From Perca fluviatilis (Eukaryota; Chordata; Actinopteri; Perciformes; Percidae): DNA of 64,000 nucleotides. The stretch covers positions 26,465,137 through 26,529,136 of the forward strand of contig NC_053116.1 of assembly GCF_010015445.1 (NCBI RefSeq), in the 5' to 3' direction. Position numbers and translations under genes: made by a program. The notes beneath the pieces are model-generated. The model was given only the letters and a program-made list of their open reading frames with translations, searched no databases and was not told where the DNA came from. This document shows positions 1-13,500 of the stretch, piece by piece (the first letter of the stretch is position 1; every line of letters starts with the position of its first letter).

Positions 1-1395
1 TGATGATATAGAAAGATGTGAAAAATTCGAATTGACATTTAGACCAAGACAAGTCTGAGATATAATAGAAATGGAACCAAGACTCTACTCCTGGTTTAAA
101 AAAATACTTAACTTTTTTACAGGAAAGAGTTTAGATGCCTGTAAAAATAGCAGGACAGTTGCGTACTATCTGGTAAAGTCAGTTGAACATATGAAGATCA
201 GCCTACCGGTTACAAACAGGCTTTGGGAGTGAACGACACGGTAACGTGCTGCAGATCCGGTGTTTTTAGCTGAGGTAGACAGTGAATAATCGGTTAAAAC
301 AGAGTGATGTTGCTGTTTTGCCCTCATTGTTTAATGTGAAGTTAGCTGGAGGCAAGGGTGTAGGTTTTGGGGGGGACACATAACTCCCCCACAAAAATGT
401 TAGCGTCAGACACTTAATTTCCTGAATTCTGGGGAATTTTTATACAACAATTTGTGTAGCACAAGCAGATTTAATATTTCGGAAACTGTTTTCCGCAGAT
501 CATTTATAGACATTTCCGACTGCACTTGAATGCAGCTTCATTTCACAGAGAAAGAGAGAAAGAAAAGAGTTGTGCGCTACAAGGTAAAAATGGTATGTTC
601 CACTATAGGGGGGTCTGAAGTCGTTGGGAAACATATTTACAGGTAAGAAGGATATATACATGTTTTGAGCCCCCTTAACAGTTATTTTTGACCTCTTTGG
701 GGTCTTTGCATCCCCCACGAAATCTACACCTATGGCTGGAGGGAATATAGGCCCAATGTGTTTTATTTTAAAGCTTATTTTTTCGCGCATTTTAGGCCTT
801 TATTTTCATAGGACAGCTTAAGAGATGAAGGGGGAGAGAGAGGGGGAATGACATGCAGCAAAGGGTCACAGGTTGGAGTCAAACCCAAGGCCGCTGCGTC
901 GAGGAGTAAACCTCTATGTATGGGCGCGCGCTCTACCAGGTGAGCTACCCAGGCGCCCAGCCCCAATGTGTTTTACGTGGACTGACTGCGTCAGACTCTC
1001 TTTCTATACAGTTTATGGTTGGACTCTGTTAAACAAATATCCTTTTAAATGCTTGTCAGCAACCGGTCATTTGGCCTTGTGTGCTCTGATTAATTTGGCA
1101 TGCAGTTAACACACCGGTCATACTTTTGTTTTAAACCCAACTCCTGGCTGTTTTGGAAGAAGGAAATAACAACAGTAACAGGTGAACTAGCTTTAAAAGT
1201 GAGTTGTCTTTAAGTGCTGTGAATAGAGACTTTAAAGTAGTAAAAGACTCTAATTCAAATGTTACATTTGTACATTTAGAACCGATTAAAAAATGTGCAA
1301 TTAATTTGGACAATCATGCGATTAATCACAATTAAATATTTTAATCGAATGACAGCCCTAGAAAAAACAAAATGATGTAAAGATGTGTTTCTGAC
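1..1395 (-). other. piezo intron 28 (partial) with repeat content
   Basis: No coding exon is visible. The interval holds a SINE (766-961) and, at about 1280-1360, the end of an AT-rich hAT-type element marked by ATTAATCACAATTAAA and GACAGCCCTA. Nothing else is recognised in 1-750. Confidence 0.6.
766..961 (-). mobile_element. tRNA-derived SINE with 14 bp target duplication
   Basis: Read on the minus strand, a tRNA-like head carries an A box (TAGCTCACCTGG, 937-948) and a B box (GGTTTGACTCC, 875-885), followed by a pyrimidine-rich body and an AT-rich tail. Identical 14-mers CCCAATGTGTTTTA flank it at 752-765 and 962-975, as expected of LINE-driven retroposition. Confidence 0.9.
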
Positions 1396-1561
1396 CTGCA
1401 GTGAAGGAAGTTATTGACAGGTATGAACTGGTTGAAGGAACAAGGATCCAGACTACGGCTGATCTCAACGTTGTCTCCAGCCAGCAGTCGCACCGCCGCT
1501 CGGTTCTCCTCCTCAAACACCTGCCACTGCAGAGACGAGCAGAGCAACAGGAGGTGGTCAT
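1396..1561 (-). CDS. piezo: piezo exon 28 (last in window)
   Basis: It encodes YDHLLLLCSSLQWQVFEEEN and AVRLLAGDNVEI, ending NNFLHCR, which matches PxPxFIHCRSYLDM of the family. Phase 0-based end is 2, with donor gtcaga. The expected SYLDM continuation was not found between 1 and 1395, so the next exon lies outside. Confidence 0.96.
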
Positions 1562-4500
1562 CTGCAGAACACAGGAGAGAGAGGAGGGACTCAAAACCGG
1601 ACGTGAGGAATTACAGAGGAGGAAAAGGTTCAAAGTCAGGAGAGAAAAGAAAGAGAGTAGAGCTAAACTCACAGAATATGAATGAAGGATCGGGTCTCAT
1701 GGCGAAGTCAGGCAGGTAAAACCACTTAATAACATTAGAGGTCAAAGGTTGAACTGCGGTTCTCCAGGGGTAATCTGATGAGGAAATAGAGTAAAGTGGA
1801 ATAGCATACAATGAGACTTAAATGCAGGACTTTTGCAAGCAGTGACATTTAATCATTTTAACATTTCTGTTAATAATTTTGATAATTGATTGACTGTTTC
1901 AGTCATTTTTCTGAGCAAAAGTAGCAAACATGTGCTGGTTCCAGCTTTTCAAATGTGAGAGTTGGACGCTTTTCTTAGTCATATACAGTATGGTAGTACT
2001 GTAAACTAAATATTCTTGGGTTTCGGACTGATGATTGAATAAAAGAATCAATTTGAAGATTTTAACTTGGATCCTAATTATGAGATCTTTCACTATTTAT
2101 ATGTATTCTGACATTTCATATACCAAACAATGAATTACTTTTCTCTGTTTTCTATCATTATAAACTTAATATATTTTGGTTTTTGGACTGTTGGTCGGAT
2201 AAAAGAAAATTTATATTATTTTACTGACTAAGCCATTGATCAAGAGAGAGATTAATCAATGAGATATTTCGTTCATGCTATGTGTTCTTTGCTGTGATGC
2301 TTTAAACAGTTGTTTTTATTGAGCTCTTGTTTATCAATCAATGTAGATGGTACTAAAGGTTTTTTTTCATTTGATTTTCTGTTTGAGTTACACTTTCGGT
2401 GTCACTCTTTTCTGTATCACTGCTCATGCTATCCAGTTCCTCATATGTTTCTTTTTGGTTTTTTTAAAGCAAACTGCTGTTGCTTTTTTTTAAATGCATT
2501 ATTTTCTGCATGCTAGTGGCCATTACACACACCAAGTGTTTAAAACAGCAAATGTTAAAGTTTTTAGGAACTAGATATAAATGATATATAATAATATCAA
2601 TAGTTTATTTCTACAAAAATCACAGTTATTCAAAAAGCCCTTACCAACACAGACAGCGGGAGGGATGCCAATGCAAAGCAGGTACTGCAGCACCATGAGC
2701 CCGGCAGTAAAGCAGCAGTATTTAGGCCACACCTCCCCGATTGCCTTCCTGCGTCGCCGTGACAGAACAGCCAATAAGGCGCAAGAATGGAGCAGGGCAT
2801 AGAAATCCATCCTTTGACCAATCACGTTGACCGCCACGATTAAACTGATCTAAGAAGAAGTGTTGAGAAAATGTTAAGAAGTCAGTGTCAGGTTCGTTAA
2901 ACAGTTCAGATACACACAGACACACACACACACATACACACACAACTCAGCCCCTAAAAAGTACCTCCAGTCCAAATTTGTAGAAGCAGAAGTTGACAAA
3001 GTACTTGATGCAGGGCAGGACGCCGTAATCCAGGTGCTGCCTTGTGATGCCCTGGAAGATGATGCTGAAGGGCAGGGCATTCAAATCGTTATGGAGACGG
3101 AAGTAGAGCTGGTGCCGATGGACAGTCGCCTCGAACAACAGCAGCCCGAGCACCATCAGATGGTTCTACAACACAGAGCACGCTTTTTAGAGAAAAGCTG
3201 ATCTGGGAAACAATACAAAAGTGAAACTGTGGGATGATTGTAAGCGACTTCAAAAAACTATTAACGCTTGACATGTGTCTCTGGAGTTCAGTTGTATATC
3301 TTCATATCGCTGAGGTTGTTTGGTCCTGGTGTTCTGTCTGTATCTTATTCACAAAAACGGCTTCACAACAGGGAACTTACTTTCCCTTGTTACAAAAAGC
3401 TATTATAAGAGGGATTTTCACTTTATTAGACAGTCACAGTGGATAGACAGAAAAGGGGCGGGGGGGGGGGGGGATGACACCCAGCAAAGGGACGCAAGTT
3501 GGACTAGAACCCGGGCCGCTGCAAAGGACTCAGCCTACATGGGGCGCACACTCTACTGGCTAGAGGTCGCCACCATGCAAAAGCAGCTTTGTATGATGGT
3601 TGTGATTTAAAAGAAAAGTCAAAGATAGAAAGTTTTAAGTTTTAAGACTCTGGCAGGTGTGTCACCGTACCCTGAGGCAGGGGAGGATCCTGCCCTCACA
3701 TTTACGCAGCGCTCCACACCAGTAGACGGGGTCCACAGGCTCAATGTAGAGAATAGACCTCCTGAGCAGCTCCAGCATGTTCCCCCTCAGCTCTCCTCCA
3801 TCATCTAGGCCCGAGCTGTTGGACGGCACCAGGCCCTGAGATACAAACAACGTTAAAGCCCACTGACAGGTGATCAAGCTGTGCAGCTGTCAGAGCAGAT
3901 TATATACGTTTTAGGTAACTGTTGCAAACACACACAGTTTTGAATACTCACAGCTGTGCAGTTGGAGGAGTAATCGAGGGGTTTGATGACTTTGAGCTGG
4001 TAAAACATCTTGCACACCACCATGACACAGGCCCACACAGCAGAGATGCTGGATGCCGCAGGTCGTAACCGTGGGAACGGGAGTGCAAACACCCACAGAA
4101 CCAGGAAGAGCAAGTTCATTAAAGAAACCTGTGAAAAATCACATTGTTTTACTTTTTTTCCTGAAAGTCGTGAGTAAGCACAGAACACCACATTTAACCT
4201 GAGCCAGAAATAACTTCTGGTTACAGTGACTCTTTCCACAGAATATGTCAACAGAGCTACTTTAGGCTAAAAAGTCTTTTATTGATTGATTTTACCTCCA
4301 CTTCTTGCATGAAGGAAAGGTGTAGATAAAGAGAAATAAACTAATTGTATAACTATCAAACCAGCACTGAGTAAACCAATATCAGGGGATTGTTCTTTGA
4401 CAATTTGTATGCACGCACGCATGCACGCATGGATCAAACATCCCACCTCTTGCAGTGACACCCAGATGATGCCGGTGGACACGATTTTGAGGCTGTGGAG

Positions 4501-7500
4501 CTCCAGCAGCCTCCAGCTCTGCTCCTGGAGCCTGTGGAGTCCTGAAAGAGCCTGAATGAGCAGCAGGCTTGCCCGATCCACAATCACAACCCACTTGTCC
4601 TCACGACTGCTGGGGACAGTTTCTGGGAGGAAGAGAAGGAAGCAAGGGTAGAGAAGGACATCAGACATAATTTGAACATCATCTCTCATACGGCTCAGAC
4701 AGCAAGACAATCGTGTATGATACATTGCGATATCTGTGTAACTGAAGAAAAAACAACACTGTATGAAATACAGAGAGAGAGCCCATTGTTATATAATGCC
4801 AGATCAATAATTTGTCCCGGTCCTAATTGACCAACACAAAAGAAGAGCCATATTTTTGTCTTGAGCTATAGTTACCCTCCTCTGTTGTCTCCTCCCGCTC
4901 CATAGCTCCTTTCTCTGAGGAAGTTTGTAGTCCAACGCTGTCCAGTGTCTCCTGACTTTTCCCATTTCCCATTTGCTCCTTCACAAGCCTAGAGGACAAC
5001 AGAACATATCTTAAAGTGCTCATATTATGCTTTTTGGCTTTTCCCCTTTCCTTTATTGTGTTATATGTCTTTTTTGTGCATGTAATAGGTTTACAAAGTG
5101 AAAAAGCCCAAAGTCCACCCCAAAGGGACTTACCATCTCCAACAGAAAACATTGTTCACAAACTGCTCCAAACAGCTCTATTGTAGTCCAGCCTTTACTT
5201 CCGTGACAAACATGCGTCACTTTGTAACACACGTTATAATGCTCACCTAGCTGCTGGCATGGCACACCCTCATACTCTGCTTCCGATTAGCTAGCAGTGG
5301 TTACCTAGCTACTGCACATGTGCGACTCCCAACAAAGATGGAACAGAAGTGTGATGCCTCATTCTGTAGCTAAAACAGAGAGCTCAACACACAGGGTGAA
5401 AAGAGGAGCTGCAGCAATGTGTAGTACAACAAAAATATGGTGTTTTTTGAAAATGAAACCATGTAAACCTATTTTGATATAACCTCTAAATACAATTATG
5501 AACCTGAAAATGAGCATAATATGAGCACTTTAAATATTTACACAATTACTGCATCCTACTACTTACAAAGACTGAGTAGACATCGGTTGTCACAGGAAAT
5601 TATTTTTTTTATACCTCACCCCAAAATACACAAAATATGTATGAATATGAGTTAAATATGAAACACGTATAATACAGTACTCTAGACACAATTGCTGATC
5701 CGTTAGACTAAACAATAAGAATCAAGAGTTGACAACAGCCTTACCTTTTCTGGAACTTTGCAATGTTTTCTTTAATGCTGGGAATTAAAGTAAAAAGGGA
5801 GTTGTGTTAACATTACAATACCGCCATGTCACAAATTACCTCAATCTTTAATTATTTTAACACAACTAAGCAGGACTTATTATTCTGCCTATACAATTCA
5901 ATACATTTACACCAAATGTGGCCAGCTCACTGATGAAACAGTGATTATATCTACAAGCAATAAATCAACTGTGTAAGATAGAGTTAATTGCGATCTGAAA
6001 CGTGAGTACAACAAAACATTTTTGGAGGAATAAATGCAGCTCTTACGTCTCAGATATCACATTGACTGAACTCCTGAGCTCTTCTTCTCTGGGTGGAGAG
6101 AAGGATGGAATAGATAAATGAGACAAATGGAGATATTCAACATGTTTAGCAGTCGATAACTTATATAACGTACAAACAGACACAACAGTAAGTGCTTGTT
6201 CTATAATCAAAGAAAGAATTGCACTTCCTCAATGGTACTGGTTTATATGAAGCAGGCTCTGTAATTAATTTCTTTACTTGTACTGTTTAGCATATAATAT
6301 AAGAACAGTAAAAGTGATTTCATATACATACACATTTTGCCACGTTAGCTGTTTTATAATGGTCAGATGTAACTAACTCAGATTAGTATTTTGTGCACAC
6401 TTACTGTAATATAAGTTTTATGTATATGTTATTTCTACTTGCCAGATATATTTAGTGATATCAATCAGTTAGTCAATCACATTTTATGTGTAAATTAACC
6501 TATTAAACATGGTCTCAGTGCACTTAATTAATTTAAGTTTTAATGTAATTAAAGGACCACAGAAATAACAGACAGCAACAAAACAATTGAACAATGTTTA
6601 AAGCAGTAATAATAAACAATACAAAACCAACAACAAAAGAGAATAAATGAAAAGGGTTTGTTTGTGAAGGACGCAGAAATTATGGTGTGTTATAGTTGGA
6701 TATAGTATAATGAGTAGAGGTGGGTTTTCAAACTAGATCTAAAAATGTCAACCGAATGAGCTTCCTTAACATGTAGTGGGAGGCCATTCCAAAGATAAGG
6801 GGCACGGTAGGCATCACAAAATGATAAGATACTGTCACTTGAGACTTGAGTAGGACATTCTTTCCCTGCCTGCGCATATTCTTGCCATCTCACCTGGAAG
6901 CCTGTCTGACAGGTACGTTGTCGAGGTCAGTGAGAGAAAGAAAGTCTGAGTTGAAGTAGTGCAGCTGGAGGATACAAGCCAATAGGAACATAGCAGGAAG
7001 CAGGATACGTGCAAACAGCTCCACTGTGTCATACCGTTCCAGACCCAGGTCACGAAGACTGAAAAGTAAGACAGGTGTAATGATATGATAACTTACTAGA
7101 AGGGTCAAGTCTGCTGCCTGACAAAATTCAACATTAGACACAATGAATTTTCTTGCTTAATTCCCCAAAAGACTCACAAACTTGCACACGCACGGAAACT
7201 CACCCTTCCTCCGACATGCCCATGATCTGTCTAAACAGCCCAGACACACTTTTGAACTGGTACATGTAGATGGCTATCAACACCACCATGGAGTAACCGA
7301 CCACCACCGCCCAGAATGTCTTCAGGACCCGACGCCACACGTCATAACGGATCTGAGGAGAGAGAAACCAGATAGACCGATGCAGTAGCTTTTCTCTGTA
7401 GCTACAGATCTTATTTTCACAGCTTATTCTACTGTTACACTCATTGTTTTATAATTCCCCTGGTGCCAGTAATGAGAGAAAAAACACTGTAAAACACAGT

Positions 7501-10500
7501 TTGTCCTGAATGTTCTGCATCTTCCCAACAAGTTATATTTAAACTATACTGTATTTCTTTCATCACACTCCAGTATGTAAAAACACCGTGGTGTTGCTGA
7601 TGTTGTCCAAACAGACAAATGGTCCTCTACAGCCATTAGGCCTTCCTGTAAGTGCCTACCGTGTTTCTAAAAGGTCAGCAGAAACATAAGGTGAGGGAGA
7701 AAAACTCGAAAACAGCAGCAAAAAAATTACTGTGTACGTGTCTGAGTCATAATCAATACTTTTAACTGTAAAACAGTATCGACGAGCGACAGAGTCTATA
7801 TGAGAGCCCGAGCGTTTTTATGCACAAACAACAGCTCCATGATTCACTGATGATAATTTATGTTCAACCCATTTCAGTGTAAGATGAACCTGAAGCTATA
7901 GTGGCTTTGTATTTTATGCAATAACTTCTGAACTTTAAAAGCAGGGCTCCTCTCCACTTATTGAGCCCTGCAATCTCAATAGCAAATGTCCACCTACTCA
8001 GAGAATAAATGTATACATAATAGTCAATTTTCACACCGAGGTGTACCGTACATGTAGAGTACTTACTATACGAGACGCAGCGTGTTCTATAAGAAATAGC
8101 TCCACTGAAGAAGCTGAAAAGCTCAAAAGGCAGACAAACTAAATGTTTGCTAGTTTACCAGCCAGATGACTAAAATCCCTTACCTGATAGAGGACAACAC
8201 AGAAGAGGAAGAGGACTATGTAAAGGATCTTGTAGACAACCACCTAAGCAAATGAAACATGATTAGGTACATTTAAATCAGTTATTTGCTTGAAATCTGC
8301 CAAATGTTACAGGGACCTCTGGACCCAAAAAGTCCTGAGAGACTGCATGCAGATATTATTTAGTTTTTGTAAATGCACACATTTTTGTAATTAACTTTAT
8401 ATTAGTGGTTCCCACATACATACAGTATATTGTGCATATACATTATTTACAAATAAAAAAAAAATGTCCCAAGAATTTTTTTCCAACTATACAATCATGT
8501 AGACTATCTCAATTACTGTACATGTAAAAGTTTTGTGATGAATTATTTACCTAAAATACAGAAGATTATAGAGTGTAGTTTTCTCTAGTGTTTGACAGAG
8601 CAAATGCACATTGTATGAAGCGGAATGGTGACTGATTGCATTACAGGAACTTTACATAATCACTGTGGGAAATTTTGTTTACCACAGCAGAGATTTAAAA
8701 TGGTGACAATAATGGGGAAAGATTATCAAACAAATAACTACATGTTTGGCCTGAAGCCCTTAGCAGGATAATTCATGCATGCAGCTTAAAATGCCATTAC
8801 TATTGCAGTGACATGCACAGTAGTTTCTTGACTTCATATCAAGCCCTCAGAGCCCAGAGCTGAAGTGTTTGGAAACGTTTATTAGACATGTCATGAACAT
8901 GACTTATTTATTTGTTAATAGATACCTTTCCAGAGAAGCTAATCACAAAGAACATGGAGCAGCAGAAGAGGATCCAGTATTTCACCAGCGTCCCTTTCAC
9001 TCCTGATATGAGCATCGCTGCAAGAGGTGATGGTGGACTTTCCTCTGCTAATATGAAGGAAACCAAGAAAAGAAGAACGAGGAGGAGAAGGCCGAGGAGA
9101 GACAGGGAGGAATTCATTGATGAAGAAAAAAGTAGAATAGGATGTGAAGATGAGAAGGGATACATTTATTTTACTTTAAACTAAATGTTATTCTCTAACA
9201 CAGTAGCTGTAATCTTTGTAAAAGCAATTTGAAAAGAAATTACGTGGCACGACTTTGACTTCATCGAGAGATTCCTCCTTTAAGCTCTGCTCCTCCTCTC
9301 TCTCCTTTAGCTGCTGACGAAACATCAACCAAAAGTTGAAGCTGTAGAAGACCTGCACACACAGTGTATTATGAGTAAAAAGCATAAAGTGTACACACAT
9401 TTTTATAATCTGCTATAGTAAACATAGTTAGGTTACAATTAATATGTGTGTAAGTTACCAGACTCTGATCCGTGGGTGCGGTTGAAAAAATCTTCTTTGA
9501 TAAGGAGTAAGATTTAAACGGAATTAATTGATCTGAAAGTGTTTTATTGGCACTGTCCAATCTGCTTTAAAGACCCTGAAAGCCCATTTTCTTAATCATC
9601 TTCTTACTATAAATGATGGGATCCTACATGTACACACTATCTGATCTAATTTGAACAATCCTGGTTTATTCCACATGGGATATTTCTGCGTTTCTGTATT
9701 CTTCCTGTTTTTGTCAGTGGTCCAATATGTGTGGTATTTCCATGCACCAATCTAAATTTAACAATATAGAAACATAAATCATAATCTGATGACAGTAGCT
9801 GATATAAATGCTCATGCTGCCAGAAAAAAATGCAACTTTTGATCAAATCAAAACACTGCAATAAGATTGGCCATATGTTAACCAACTAGTAATTTATAAC
9901 TAAACAATTTGTATAATTTAAAAAATGTGCTGTTTATTTAATGTGATAACATGCTTTCTTTATGTGCTTTTAACATGAGCTTTATCTGTGGAAAGAGCAT
10001 AAAGACTCTTTAATAAATAAGTGTAGTGAGATTGAGTTAGAGAGTACTTTCGCTGACCTCATACCGTTTTAAATTAATGTCAACAAAAAGTGTTTTCATG
10101 TCCTCTTTCTCTGCATCACCTTTGCTCCCAGGTGTACACAGGGCGCAGGGTGATAACCGTTCAGGTCGAAGTCCATTATGACAGCCGGGGGGAGACCAGG
10201 GTACAGCTCGGCCCGGCTCAGACGCAGCCCGCTCAGGAAGCCCAGCACCAGCAGGACGGTGCCGTAGACAGCCAGGAACGGGGCGGACATCATGGCGTAG
10301 AGGCGCCGGTCTCGCATCATCCAAATTACACAGGACCACACCAGCAGGGCGAAAGTCAGCCAGTTGTTGTAGGTGATACTCCACACCTAATATCACATAT
10401 TTTAGATATGGTGACATTGTTGCAGCCAAACAGCTATTCATGTCTTTTTTATTTTTTTTGCAGTATTATTGCATTTTCTGCCAACGAATTTAGGGGTTCA

Positions 10501-13500
10501 AAGTTACTAGCTATAGCTATAGCTAATGTTCTTGCTAAACACAATATTTTAACGTTAAGGGCGACGTCTGCGCTGTTTTCCAGCTATTTATTGGATTTTT
10601 GTTTAGATATTGTCAGCTAAACTAGCAAACAAGTTGTACAAAAAAAATACATTATTTTAAATCCACTCAGTTAGCTAAGCCTGCTGATGCTACCAGAGTG
10701 TGCTGTCGCTGTAATAATTCAAATTAGCTTAGCCTGCTGACAAGTTAACCTAGCTAGCTTAGGTAAAGTTATCTAACATTAACCTTAACGTTACTCACCC
10801 AAAAGTTAGTCAGTCAGTTAAAGAAAACTGAACACCAACTATTGTGATGATCATTAAGTCAACAACATTGTCTGGTTCCAGCTCCTCCTGTATATCATTA
10901 CATTGAATTATGATAAGCAATTTGAAGACATCACCTTTGGCTCTAGAAAATTTCCAGTTACATACATTTATAAACACATTTAAATAATAGCGGTCTTTTT
11001 TGGCGGATTTTTTCATTTTGATTTACATTTTTATAGTATTTTATACTTCTCTGTACCAGCTTCTCTGGTCAGTTAATAGCATAGACTGTATAGTATTAAT
11101 ATTTACAGTCTATGGTTAATAGTTTAGCTGGGAGCAACACACACACACACGCACACACACACACACACACACTCACAGATACACAGATAGATATTATCTT
11201 ATCTATAGTACTGGGCTGACCTATGCTACACCTACACCAGAACAATGTTTCCTTTTTTGATATTTGTTCTTTCCTGTTGACCTCCATGATGGCACTAGTC
11301 ATGGTTGCTGAAAGACTCCACAAAAAAGTAAAATCAATGTTAGTATAGTTTACCATCATGATGATAAGGGCGCTGACATAGCTGTGTTTTTGCACCAGAC
11401 GTCCAAAGATGACCAAGCCACTCGGGCCTGAGGGGGGAGGCGAAGTCTCTGTTAGAGTCTTCAGGTCATCTTCACACTTTCCCCCCATTTCTCCCTCACT
11501 TTCTGTCTCTAGCACAAGGAAGGGAAGGAGTTAAGGATGAAATGAAAGATATTTGCAAGACTAATGTATTGCTGAGGTTCTGAGGACAACCACACATGTA
11601 GTCAATCTATACAAATTAATGAAAGCAGTTGTTGCTGAGGTCATGTATTTAGAGATTTGAGTGTGATGATTACCATGTGATGGAGAGTCTTCGCCTTCAT
11701 ACTGTGGTGGAGGGTAACAGTTTGTGTACCCTGCGCCTCCTAACAGAGATCCCAGTTGATTTCTATGGACATCTTGCCAGGAACTCCCCGCTATTAAAAT
11801 CATTGGCTAAGGGAAGAGCACATCATAACTGTAAATTTAGACGAGAATTCACATGGCTCACCTTATTATGAGTCAAAAACATGATTAATCTTGAAAAGAT
11901 GTATCAATAAAACAACTTACCTCATCAGCTAGATAGGTGTCATCATCCGTGCTGCTCAGAAGCTGATAATTCAGAGAATCTTAGGTTGGTTATGAATAAT
12001 TGTAGGATGCTAATTTTGAAATGCTAACTTGTAGACTAGAGGTGAATAGCAGTAAAACCATGAGTATGTACAGATATGTAGCTGATATTATTATCCATTA
12101 TTATTATAACAGTAGAATACTGAAACAATATTCCAGTGACCCAACAATACAATTAAGGAGAAACATATCCATGTTTGTAGGTTACCTCCTGCTTATCTCC
12201 TGAGATGTAGATGACCCTGGAGAAACTTGGAGGAGCATCTGGACTTTCTACTGGACTCTCACACTCCTCCTCATCATCATCAACAACAGTATCCTGAGAA
12301 ACACAACAGCTATTCAAAGCCTGCCACGTACTGGTTATACGACTATGTCTAAATACTGGGTGAAGTGTATGTGCTTGCGTGTTTAGCACTGGAAGTAATG
12401 CTAGTAAAATTTCCAGTTGTGCCAGTGGTAATAGACGTAGCATTAGTAGTAGTATTTAGCATTGCTAACCCTCCAGCATTAGCTAGAAGACTCTGAAAAA
12501 TTAGCCTCTGTCTCCCTTGAAGAAAATTAGCTTTTTGACTCCGCAAAAAAATCGACTGAAAATGAAAAATAAAATAAAACAGAAGAGGAAAAAAAAGCAA
12601 ATTCAAATATTTGGGTTCTGCTGACTGCTGCTGGACTTTTTGAATTTATTTTGAACCCCGTAGTTGGAGCAGAGGTTGCAGTTTTATGGTGCAGTAGCAG
12701 TGTGGTACCAGTAGGAATTGTAGCTGCAGTAGTGCTACTAGTAGCAGTAATGTTTGCACAAGTCGTAGCGATACATACTAGTAATATACTATAAGAGGCC
12801 AATATCATATTAGCAGTCGTAGAGTAGTGACTAGCCCATGTATGCGTAACCCTATATAAAATATCCTGTGAAGCACCAACGTATACAATATCAGGACATA
12901 ATTCCTGCAAATACTCTCACACAAACCTCCTCCGTGATATGGACCCATTTGTGCAGCAGAGCCAACAGTGTGTAGTAGAGCAGCAGCAGAACAAAAGGGT
13001 TGATGAAGTCAGGCCAGCTGACGTGTGGGTGCAGACCAAGAGTGTGTAGGTCTGAGCTGTTGGTTCTGACCACTCCTGTCATACCAAACAACCTGAGACA
13101 GGTGGAGAGGAAGGAGTGCAGGATGGAGATGGAAAGGAAGAATGAAAGGAGAGATGGTGGACGAGAGAGTTAGAATGTAGAGAGGAATAACAATAAATGT
13201 GAGCTTGTGTATAGTAAAACTTTAAGGAGAGTGAAAAAGAGATAAATCAACCTGGAAGAAGGTAAAGGACTAAATAATAAAAACAAAATATGTGCTCTTT
13301 CTCATCTCCACACCATATACTATATAGTGCTATAAATGCAAACATAAAAAAGCCAATGTGAATGATGCAAAGTGAATTTGAATGGTAATAATTCCACATT
13401 TAAATTAAAGCAGGTGCAGAGACAATAATAATTAACTCAATGATCTGATTCTGAGGAAGATGCACCTTGTATTGAAATAGTTGTCCTCAGTAATTCAGAG

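Noticed and set aside
10090..10620. 176-residue plus-strand frame
   Set aside because: It lies antisense to piezo exon 13, whose GC-rich coding sequence keeps the opposite strand open. It has no recognisable domain.
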